Assembly: GCA_963682025.1 (NCBI GenBank)
Contig: OY821519.1
Location: forward strand, 5,097,447-5,161,446
DNA: 64,000 nt
Source of the DNA: Cordilura impudica
Taxonomy: Eukaryota; Arthropoda; Insecta; Diptera; Scathophagidae
Reading direction: 5' to 3'
Position numbers and translations under genes: made by a program. This document shows positions 24,768 through 34,936 of this stretch, in pieces (the stretch's first letter is position 1; every line of letters starts with the position of its first letter). Below the pieces are notes generated by a model. That model saw only the letters and a program-made list of their open reading frames with translations. It was not told where the DNA came from and did no database searches.

Positions 24768-26203
24768 TTTTTTTTTTGCTTTCTTTTTTCCAAATTTTCT
24801 TTGTTGTTTCTCACTGTTTCGCCTAACGGGCCAAATTCCAAATCGTATCCCAATTTAAGAATATGCTCCATAAAACGAATTCTAGCATGAAGAGGTGACA
24901 TTCCAAATTCATATGCTTCATTAAAACTATCATCTTGTGTTGGTGGTTGGCTCAATTGACTTGATGTTTTTTGGCATATGGTGCAGCTTGACGATGACTT
25001 TGTTTTGGTTAAAGCTTGTGCAACTTTTCCATCAATCATTGTGAGACACATTTTAAAATTTACTTCAATATCTTGGTCATCAAATTTAAATGTTACTGGT
25101 TGAAGTTCTTTAATTTGATCATTTATTTTTCGAACTTCTTCATCTATGACATCTTGAGTCTCCTTTTTGTAAGCAAACTTTATTGGTCTACAAAATTTTG
25201 TTGACGAGGGAATTTCATTCTTCCATACATCTATCTCTGCAGCTCTACTAGTTGACGGCTCTGAACCAATATAAGTTTTTGTTAAACGTAATGGAACGAA
25301 AGCAATCATGAATAAATTGGCATCTGATGAATTTTCCGCATTACGTGGTTTGTATTGTTTCTGGCCAGAGGACCCATCACATCGCCATTTTGAAATTAAA
25401 GTCATGCTGCAATTTTTAAACTTCTTTAAATAGTCAGCATCAAATGTCTTTAATAATCGATCTGCAGTGTGTTCAAGAAGATCCTGCAATTTTATTTCTG
25501 CTGAATTTGAAGTTACACTAATAGCAGTTGGTGAAGGTAAGCAATCTTTTTTGGCAGAAACTATATCTCGATATGATGGAAAAATTCCACAATTTTTTTT
25601 ATTGGTGCGCTTCCGCAATTCTGTATATTGGTTTTTAGTAATTTTCAAATCCAAAAATAGTGCAAATGCTTCTTCTGGAGTAAATTTATTTTCTTCAATT
25701 GGTGTCGGCATACTTTCTAAAATCCTTTTTGTGCATCTGGGGCTTGCTTCCACTATTTTTTCAATGATACCAATTTTACCCTTTTTAGTTTTCGATGGTT
25801 GAATTTGATGCAGAAATGAATCCTTTATGATGCTACAAGAAACTTCTTCATTGATATGTTTAAGCTTGCGTCTTCGTGATCTTTCACTACAATTATCAAT
25901 TGGCTTTGCTGGTCGAACACCTTTTCCAGTTTCCGTGGTAGTTACTGATGGCTTTTTAAAAATAAGTTTATTTCTTAGCCATTCTTGGTTGCGTGAGTAA
26001 AACAATTTCTTGTTTCTGGAACATTGATTGTACCGTTTTCTTAAAGTATTTAAAAAGTTTTTTATTTTTAAGTTATGAATTTTAATTTCTTGTTTGTCGC
26101 ATATTTTGAAGAATGGATTATTCATTATATTTAAAATAATGTCGTTTTCATCTTTCCGTTCAAAATATATATCAGATAGAACACTATAACTGAATTTAGC
26201 CAT
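24740..26203 (-). pseudogene. Transib transposase, N-terminal 487 residues (frameshifted from the rest)
   Basis: Family knowledge: Transib transposase is the DDE enzyme from which the RAG1 core derives. The frame is open from a plausible start, MAKFSYSVLSD, just upstream of which a mini-me has inserted. Visible landmarks, in order, are the basic region around residue 100-120, FTPEEAFALFL, the RCDGSSGQ motif holding the likely first catalytic Asp (compare DGMGDV of RAG1), MIDGKV followed by a CTIC zinc-binding pair, and SPLHARIRFMEHIL. It ends out of frame at a run of ten A on the coding strand (plus 24768-24777). One indel there separates it from the C-terminal part. Confidence 0.88.
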
Positions 26204-26228
26204 TGTTTAAACAATAATGAAGAAAAAA

Positions 26229-27013
26229 AACAAGTAAGAAAATTATAGTCGGTCTAGACCGACTATACGATACCCTATACCATGCGTTTAGAAACCCTAT
26301 CTCTTAGGCCCAATTAACTGGACATAGAAAATAAGCAAAATCCAAATTTGAGTGGGATTTTTATTAATTTTTTTGGCTGCAGATATGAAAAAGTTCATAT
26401 CGGATGCTATATCTATATAGGGACTAGGTCCAAAAATGGACCGATCCTGATCATATTTGGTAAAGTCTCTTGTATTTTGCAAAAATATATACAAACAAAA
26501 TTTGAGAAGAATCAGTGCAATATTTTTGTTTTTTAATAGATTTAAGTGAAGTTCGGGAAGCAGCTCTGTATGGGGTCAAAGGGATCATTTTTGGACTACT
26601 CATTAATGGATGTAATGAACGCATACAAATACATTTGAGTAAGATCTATATGACAATTTGGATCTTATGGCAATTTATATCGATTTCATATGGGTAATTT
26701 GTATGGGGGCTAGGTCTGAACATGGACCGATTCTCACCAATTTCAATAGCGTTCATCCCATGGCCGATAAAAGCCTATGTACCAAATTTCATCAAAATAT
26801 ATTCATATTTGCGACCTGCAGTTTGATTACAAGGTTTACATGGACACACAGACGGACGGACGGACGGACGGACGGACATTGTTAAATCAACTCAGAAAGT
26901 GATTCTGATTCGATCGGTATAATTAAAGATGGGTCTAGGTCAAATATTTTTGGTTGTTACAAACAGCAGCACAAAGTTATTATACCCAAACCACATAGTG
27001 GTATAGGGTATAA
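26229..27013 (+). mobile_element. Mini-me-like element inside Transib T1
   Basis: It starts ACAAGTAAGAAAATTATAG with the GTCGGTCTAGACCGAC palindrome and ends AGTGGTATAGGGTATAA. It is nearly identical to the 14.3-kb copy, with a shorter GGAC tract (26852-26876). It lies 25 bp upstream of the transposase start and probably separates that gene from its promoter. Confidence 0.88.
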
Positions 27014-27182
27014 TGAATGCACGGATTAATATACTATTGCTCGAAGTTTCAACATGATCTTTTTTACCTCTTTGAAACATAATATAACAGGTAGTTGGTT
27101 TTACCAGTTATTTCCATTGGTTTTAAATTTATTTGCAATTTTCACGTATTTAAGTTGTGTAATATTAGATGGCAATAAAATC

Positions 27183-27440
27183 TTTTTTACCTTTTCCAAA
27201 TGAATTGCCAGATACCACATAATTTGAGAGTTCTATTGTCATTTTTGTCAAAATTTTGATACACCCTTCTATGTGGACTAGGTCCAAATATGAGCCAACT
27301 TCTCCTAATTTCAACAGAATTATTTTTTGGGTCAATAAGAACTCTTGTACAAAATTTCATCAAAATATATGCATAATAGCCACTTTCACATACAAATAAC
27401 TTCTCAAAAAATATGACGTGCATTTGTACCGAATATCTTA
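27183..27440. mobile_element. Diverged mini-me-like scrap inside T1
   Basis: It contains GTGGACTAGGTCCAAATATG and AAATTTCATCAAAATATATG, in the order found in the mini-me core, but without ends or the GGAC tract. Confidence 0.45.
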
Positions 27441-27973
27441 CCTTGGGTCAGAAAAATTGCTGTAGCTCAAAAAGTGCAGTCCCGATGCATGGACATGTAT
27501 ATATAGGAATGTAGGGGAGAGTTAGGACTACAAAATAGTAAATTTGTGTTTTGACTCAGCTTGACTCACAGGAGTTGTGCTCTATGAAGTAGGAAATTTC
27601 CGAGAAATTTGACTTTTTTTTAAAAAAAAAAATTAATTGTTCTGAAAACAGTAGAGCTTCAATTTTTTTACCTGTAATAGGAAATAAGTTACAACGCAAA
27701 ATTTATTTCATCAAAAAATCTTGAAAAACAAAAAAGTTATGATCATTTAAACTTTAAAAATTAACTAAAAATATAAATATAAAATATATATTTATATATA
27801 ATATAAAAATAAAAATATAAATTTACTAAATTCTGAAAAAGCCCATTTTGGACCACCATGTTCTCAGTGAAATAGTTGAAATAGAGTTCTAATTTTTTGG
27901 CTTCCGAGGTTTACTACTGTCTAATTTCATATGAGTCTAATAACTTTAAAATCGGAGAACAAAAACCAAAAGG

Positions 27974-28009
27974 AGTTTTGGCCGCTATCTCAAAATATTG
28001 ACCACAGTG
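27974..28009. repeat. T1 terminal inverted repeat, transposase-proximal end
   Basis: Complemented, it starts CACTGTGGTCAATATT, then GAGATAGCGGCCAAAACTC. It differs from the other end at the central base of the heptamer and at a few inner positions. Confidence 0.92.
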
Positions 28010-28312
28010 CGCCGGTAGGACAGTCCGATCCAAGTGATTGAGTATGATATTCTTGGTACTTGTGCAATTCCAAAAAGTATACATTTGTTATACTAAATAC
28101 TTATATTTCTCTTTTAACATGCTTTCAAACATGAAAAATTTAAATTTTGACTACTAGAGCTACTCGCTGAGTTTGGGTAGGTTCTGGTTCTAATGTCAGC
28201 TGCTTTAATAGAGAATGTTTCTTTGATCTTAAAAGTTATTTTCTCTTGTAATAGAAAAATAATGCAATTTTTCTGATAGAAGCTATCATTGTTTATATGA
28301 AAAATAAAAAAA

Positions 28313-28852
28313 AAAACAAGTAAGAAAATGCTCTTATAGAGCCTATCTCTTAGGTCCAACTAATTAAATATAGAAAATAAGCATAAACCAAATTTGAGTG
28401 AAAAAGTTCATAAGGTTTCTTATTTTTTGCAAAACCACATACAAACCATATCTGAGAAAAATCTGTGCAATATTTTTGTTTTTGATAGATTTAAGTGAAT
28501 ATCGGAATTTAATTTCATATGGGTGCTATGACTAAGAATGTTCCTATTGGGTTTATTTTTGAACTACTGCTAAATGCATATAATAAGCAGACACGAACCC
28601 AATTTGACCGAGATCTATATAAATTTAAGTCGATCTCATAGGGGTCATTTGTATGGCGACTAGGTCTGAACATGAACCGAATTTTACCAATTTCAATACT
28701 GTTCATCCTATGGCCGATAGAAGTTTATGCACTAAATTTCATTAAACCATATTCATATATGCGACATTTGATTACAAGGTTTACATGGACAAATAAACGG
28801 ACGGATGGACGGACAGACGGACATCGCTAAACCACATAGTGGTATAGGTTAT
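28313..28852 (+). mobile_element. Decayed mini-me-like element
   Basis: It begins ACAAGTAAGAAAATG. It lacks the palindrome but keeps the CTATCTCTTAGG, CAAATTTGAGTG, GGTCTGAACATG and GGACGGATGGACGG blocks, and it ends CCACATAGTGGTATAGG. It is shorter and more diverged than the 14.3-kb copy. Confidence 0.8.
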
Positions 28853-28971
28853 AACAATAAATGAGAACTAATTAGAAATTCTGTTCAAAAAAGAAAATTA
28901 ACTAACTTTTAATTCAAATGCTATTAGAATTTTAGGGTTAAGTATCGAAAACTGCATTGAAATAGTTGCCT

Positions 28972-29066
28972 TTTCCAACATTGGTTATAATATTGAGTTT
29001 AAGATGCATGCGGAGGGTACCAAAGATACGGCACAGCCGAATGTAACAATTTTACTTGTCTTATCT
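28972..29066 (-). repeat. Fly repeat scrap, inverted partner of 33500-33590
   Basis: GGTTATAATATTGAGTTTAA, followed by CCAAAGATACGGCACAGCCG, matches the reverse complement of 33.50-33.59 kb at about 80 percent by eye. The ACAAGTAA-type end suggests a relative of the mini-me class. Confidence 0.55.
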
Positions 29067-30003
29067 GGTTGCCTTCTGGTTGATTAATAATAACCAATTT
29101 TGGACGAATTGAACCTATATTTTTCAGATCCTTTTCCAAACTCTTAGTGTAAAGTTTACGAGTAAATTCTGCTAATAACGATTATTTTATCTGCAAACAG
29201 GCTAGCAGTGGTGCTCGTTGTTTCTTTGGTAGAAAATTACTAGCTTGAACATTCGGAAAACCTGGATTTAAATTAAACTTTAATAGTTTCTAAACGTTGT
29301 CGAAAATATTTTGACAATTGAAGCATATACGCGAATAACGTTGTAAACGCCGTTTTTTGCAAAACCAATTTTTTTTTTTTGCAGAATACCATTTATTAGG
29401 CTCTCCCTCATTGCCCAAATAGAAAGTCAGCTGAATTTATGCCACTTATCGTTATAAAAATGCATTTGCAAGTGATAGTCAGTGGAAGAACGTTGTAAGT
29501 GACTGACAAAATGATTCGAAGTGAATTGTCGAAAACTATAAATAAGTGAAACAGAGGCACAAAAGAAAAATTAATGTCGAAAATTGGAAAGATAATAAAA
29601 CCAAAAACATTAAGAAATAGTGGAAACGCTTATAAAACAAGAAAAAATAAAATTATACCTGCAAAAAAAAGCTCCAGTGCAGGTGTCATGGAAAAGCGGT
29701 TTAAGTGCTTATTACTTTAATTTTTATAATATAGATTTATGATTGCCGACGCAATTTTTTTTTTCCAAAAATTCAACATCAGGCTAATAAAAGAGCATTT
29801 TCATAAATTCTATGAAACAAATTACAACGAACAATCAGATTTCTTAGAATCATGGCAATGGCATCATACTTGCCTTGCATACTTACTTACGCTGATTTTT
29901 ATCTGCAGTTAAATAAAATGAAATTAAAAATTTAGGTTCGTGAGCAAACCAGCGTATTTCTTTTGAGTTTTTGACTTATTTTCTTTTCTGTCATTATATC
30001 ATG
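29067..30003. other. AT-rich spacer
   Basis: I see no coding signal and no recognised element. Confidence 0.5.
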
Positions 30004-30346
30004 TTATTTTATTTGTACTTTTTTCGAAAAGTGTATATTTTTTATATTCTACATTAAGAGTAACCTAATTTTATACATCAATCGAAAGGTCTTAAAGTGC
30101 TGTGTTCATAAAATGCAAAAAATTTTGATTATTATTCTCTTTGAAGTCATGGGGTGAAAATATTCAAAAATGGGGAACAATGTGGAAATATCCTCACACT
30201 ATGACCTGAAAGAAGTCAATGGCTACAATTTTTTGCGATTTACGAGCGCTCGACTTTAAGACCTTTCGATTGATGTTTAAAATAAGGTTGGTCTTAATTT
30301 AGAATATATAAAAAATCACTTTTCGAAAAAAGTGCAATTAAAATGC
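30004..30346. mobile_element. 343-bp foldback MITE-like element
   Basis: Two arms of about 125 bp are inverted copies at roughly 80 percent identity. Shared landmarks are CTTTTTTCGAAAAGTG, ACATCAATCGAAAGGTCTTA and GCAAAAAATT. They enclose a loop of about 90 bp. There is no coding potential. I could not define a target duplication. Confidence 0.75.
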
Positions 30347-31440
30347 GACGGCTGCAAATCATTCAATTGTTGTAAGTTGTCTGAGAATTCGTTGATTGGT
30401 GCTAGTTTCCATCCCAATTTTCAATGAGTTTTTGTGGTTTACAACCTAATTCTGTCTTAGGAAAGGAATCTCTTGAGAATGGTTTCTTTTTTGTACATTT
30501 CCTTTCTATGCTGTGTGTATGTATGTATGTATGTATGTTGAAAGTCAATTGATCTATCCCTGCTGACCTAGTAAATCCTTTGGGTGTATTTATATCATGC
30601 AGTCTTTGCCCAGCCACGACTACACGAAATATTAACTCGCACATTGTTTTAATAGTATTTGCACACTACGAGTATGTATTTGCAACTATACCTTGTATAG
30701 TTTTTTTCCTCAATTGTTCTTTATTTTCTTTGCATTTTTATACTTATCTACAGAAATGTTTATTTAATCGTACACCTTCACAAATAACTTTTTTACACTC
30801 AAGAGATGCATGTCTTGTAAAGAAAAACTATGAAAAATCTTTTATATGGTATGCAGTATATAACTTTTTGTCTAGTTCATATACGAATGTTCTTAAGTAA
30901 CAATGCTTTCATGCTATCTTATATTTTCTTTTAACACAAAATTAAGTTATCCTTTGATTAAGTGTTCATAATTTTTGATTAAGCCGTGGTTAGGGGCAAA
31001 CCTACATTATATGTTGAATGCGTACTTAAGCCTTTCTATTTTTTTTTTTTTTTTAATAATTTTATATGGTGTTAATTTGTGAATGTTTGCCATCATAGAC
31101 TTACCTGGTTATTTAAGTTTATATAATAAAACTGAGATAGAAATAAATATTATCTTGAAAGCTAATAATGTGAAATTCGCAGCAAGTATTGCGAGTTTTA
31201 TTTAGCTACCAGTGTCAAATTTTGATAGACCCAAACGGGCTGTCTTTTATATTTTCCATATATTTTGAAGTTACAGTCCACCTATAATTGAAAGTGCTTA
31301 AGAAAGAATGGTAAGATCATTTAGTCACGAAACCAGATTCATGCTGGATACCGACTATGTATATTATGAACTAAATTGTAATGAAGTTAGTATCCAAATT
31401 TTGTATTGAATAACATTACAATTCTATTTTAATAATTGAA
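30347..31440. other. AT-rich spacer
   Basis: It contains a short TATG microsatellite (30517-30538) and no supported gene. Confidence 0.5.
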
Positions 31441-31460
31441 ATTTTACTATAAAGAAAAGG

Positions 31461-32598
31461 AATGCCAATGGGCTCACCAGCTTCCCCAGTCATTGCCGAC
31501 ATTGTTATGGAAAAGTTATTGGACTATTCAGTGGAAAGGATGGATAGTAAACCAAGGTTTCTAACGAAATACGTTGATGATTTTTTTTGTATTTTAAAAT
31601 CAGACAAAGTGGAGGATACGCTAAGAATCCTAAATTCTTATAATCGACAAATACAGTTTACCAAAGAAGAAGAGACTAGCAACCAACTACCATTTTTAGA
31701 TTCACTGATTATTAAAAAAGGTAACAAACTAAAATTAAATTGGTACTAAAAACCAAGTGCGTCAGGAAGGCTAATAAATTTCAATTCGAAACATCCAAGA
31801 CTAGTAATTGTTAATACGGCGACCAACTTTATACGAAGAGTTCTTAATATAAGTGATAACAGCTTTCACAAAGAAAATACAAACAAAATTATTTGCACTC
31901 TCATGAAACATGATTCCCCCAGAAAACTATAAAAGAACTAATAAAACATGTAAAATCTATTAAAACTGCTAAGAATGAAGAAAAACCGGCAAAAATTTAC
32001 AAATCCGTAATATACATTCAAGGCCTATCAGAGAGAAAAAAAAGTCAGATATTTATAATAAAGAAAAATATGAAATTGCGCTGAGAAGTTCTAATACTGT
32101 TAGTATGTTATTCAGCAAAACAAAATCAAAACTTGAAAACGAAGACAAGTCAAACGTTATATACAAAATAGGCTGCAACGAAAATGGGTCCAACATATGT
32201 AACAAAGTCTATGTTGGTACGAAAAAACAAAATTAAAGTCACGCTTATCGTCTCACAAGTCAGACTACAAAGCAATAAACTTGAACAAAAAACAATAAAC
32301 TTGAACAAAAAACTGCACTTGCAGCCCACAGTACATCATCGGGCCACGAACCAGACTTTAAAAATGTGAGCATATTGCAAGAAGAGCGTAATTATGCAAA
32401 GAGATATACACTGGATATGTTACATATCAACGATGTGCAACACAACCAAAGACTTAACTACAAAACAGATACAGACAAGTGCGCACAAGTGTACAGTCAC
32501 ACAGTTAATATATACCGACGGCTTAGAACAAAAACCAGTTGAAAATAGAACGCAGCGAACTAAAGACGCTTTTCACGCTGTAATTACAGAGCTATAAA
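31461..32598 (+). pseudogene. Penelope-like element, C-terminal part with GIY-YIG remnant
   Basis: The first frame (31462-31749) reads MPMGSPASPVIADIVMEKLL and TKYVDDFFCIL. This is the Penelope-type reverse transcriptase block with the YVDD catalytic box and the characteristic GSPxSPxxAD motif. Downstream, broken frames keep LPFLDSLI, then VIYKIGCNEN, CNKVYVGT and LSSHKSDY-like residues. These are the CxxC-interrupted GIY-YIG endonuclease of these elements (established family trait). The N-terminal half of the reverse transcriptase is missing, and several frameshifts and stops follow. It is a dead, 5'-truncated copy. Confidence 0.88.
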
Positions 32599-32739
32599 TG
32601 TATGTAATTATTTAGTGATTTTATGTATATATATATCAAATGTGATATATTTGTATTTTTGTTTAGTTTTTTCCTGAAGCTGTTCGAAATATTGAAAATA
32701 TAATAAAATTAAAACATTTGTGTTGTTTGTTAATTTTTA

Positions 32740-34372
32740 ACTTCATGACATCATGCCAAACAAAAGCCATTACATAATAACAATAAAGGTTAACAATAAT
32801 TCCTTTTAGCATTTTACTATAATATAAAATATTTTGCTTCTTTTAAACTTCTGCTGAAATAATTGTGAATTCGTTGTTTAACTTAAAAATATTTTATTTT
32901 TTTTGTATATCCTCGATCCAGGTTTTTAGAAAGAAATTCTATTTATTGGTTTTTAAATATGATTTAGGTTAGGAAATTGATATTTTTTGGATTTTAGGAT
33001 AAGACGGTGAGGGATTTTGACGGTATTTTTTTAGAAAATATTTAAGATCTTAAAGAATTTTTTTCTGGATTAAAAACTTAATACGAAAAAAGATTCAGTA
33101 AAAATATCTTGGATGTAAACATATATAATATTTTTTTTAGAATTAAGAATAAATAAATACTTGTTGAGGGCATTTTTTACTTCAATATTGCGAATAATTA
33201 GTATGGAAGAAGAACGTGTTCTCAAATTTTTAATAAAAAAAATATTACATTTAATTTATTAAAGGAAATTAATGTGAAAATATAAAATTGTTGTAAAATA
33301 AGATACAATTTTTTTTTTCGAAAAAGTATTAAAATAATTAAATAAAAACTTTCAATAAGAATTAAAAATAAAAAGTGGTGAAAGATTTTTTTTTTTAATT
33401 TTTAGCGAAAAATGCACATTTTTAAATCTTAAATAGGAAAATATTCTCTGCGAATTTCTCTATTGATTTTAGATGAAAACAATCTTTCAAATAACAAATT
33501 AGAGCATTAAATGCGGCTCTACCGAATCTTTGATACACGCCCCATGTGTCTTAAACTCAATATTGTAACCACTGCTGGGTCCGGTAACCAGTTTACATTA
33601 ACGATATTTAACATTTAAATTCTAATACCAATTGAATTTAAAATTAATTGTTTTGTTGACAAGTATTTATTATAATTTACAATTTAAGCCCGAGTGACAT
33701 TTTTATAAAAAGAATTAACTGCTCTTCGAAAATATGCATTATTTTTCTGTTATTAGATTAGAAAAACTATTAGGACCCCTTCAGAATATACCAAATAGAT
33801 ATTATTTTTTTACACAGCCGGCGTTATATCCCCCAAAGGTATATTTTGGGAGCTTAAAAATTATACGATATAAAAAAAAAACCCAAGTTAGTCTTGATTA
33901 AAAATCTTGGCACCTTTAGTTTTGCCCATATCGTTTTGTCAGTGCAATACTGTAACAACTCAAAATGTTAATGTTTCCCGAAAATTGCTCTATTGGGCTG
34001 GAAGAAACTCAAATCCTCAGAGGAATATTATAACATCCCAAAATTTTACTGTTTTCAGTGAAATTACAATACACATTCTTATATTATACACTGAACAAAT
34101 TAATTTGAACGTTAAAACTTTAAACCGTAATATCTCGAAACTGTCTATTTTCAGTTGTTACGGTATTGCACTGGCACGACAATATCAGTAAAATGTTATA
34201 AATATATTTCTATCTGATTAGCTTTTAACAAAAGTCGTCTTTGCGTGTTGAGATGAATAAAACTCGTATACATTTGGACACCTAAATATCAGAAAATTAA
34301 AATAAAATGGTGATGTACATAACACATGACATCGAAACAAAGCGAGTGCTCGATTATTTTAAAAATCAAATA
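32740..34372. other. AT-rich spacer with one inverted fly-repeat scrap
   Basis: Apart from the 33500-33590 partner of the 28.97-kb repeat, there is nothing I can name. A short frame at 33907-34191 has no family resemblance. Confidence 0.45.
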
Positions 34373-34376
34373 TATG

Positions 34377-34749
34377 TATAGCAAACAAGATACTTTTGTG
34401 TTTTAAATAGTATTTATTATTATTATTATTTCAGCTCTATCTAGGAGCTAAACTATTAATTGATTGATTGATAAATTATTAATGAGTAATTGATTATAAA
34501 AGGTTCTTCTTTATATACATATTCTCAACCTATATTAACAACAACAATGTGTTACCTGCACTTGGGTCAGCATAAACATAAGTGTGCCAGCGTAACAACA
34601 ACATACAATAAGAATATACGCAGTCATACAATGTTTTGCAAATGCAGTGGTCAACAATATTGATATTTGTTATTTCCGCATTTGCAAATATTGTACGCTA
34701 TGCAGTGTGGGTATTATACAGCACACTACGAAAGTCGTGTTACGCTACA
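34377..34749 (-). repeat. 3' LTR of G1
   Basis: I find no difference from the 5' LTR over 373 bp. The sequence just upstream in element orientation is AAAAAAGGAAGG, a polypurine tract (plus 34750-34761). Confidence 0.93.
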
Positions 34750-34936
34750 CCTTCCTTTTTTATAAGAATGTTCATATAACATTTTGTTCTATGGACATTC
34801 TTTTATTATTTGTACTGTTTTTTTTTTTTTTTTTTTTTTTTTTTTGTGGTTGTATCAAGTGCAAGTTTCACATTTTACAATAAATTTATTTTATTTTATT
34901 TACAAATATAGATTTAAAGAAAAGAATGCATATTGT

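Larger units (their letters stand above)
23573..28014 (-). mobile_element. Transib DNA transposon T1 with TIRs and CGCCG target duplication
   Basis: The ends are CACAGTGGTCAAT (from 23578) and, complemented, CACTGTGGTCAAT (from 28009). The similarity continues inward for about 36 bp and includes GAGATAGCGG and CAAAACTC. CGCCG flanks both ends (23573-23577 and 28010-28014). The CACWGTG start, 5-bp duplication and CGNCG target are the known Transib hallmarks (established). The element is 4432 bp, of which about 790 bp is a later mini-me insertion. The transposase lies on the minus strand. Confidence 0.93.

Noticed and set aside
24171..26203. P-element or hAT transposase as an alternative for the T1 protein
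   Set aside because: The NDGNTARR and SEEAQEKRNK motifs, CACWGTG ends and 5-bp CGNCG duplication fit Transib and not the 8-bp duplications of P or hAT.
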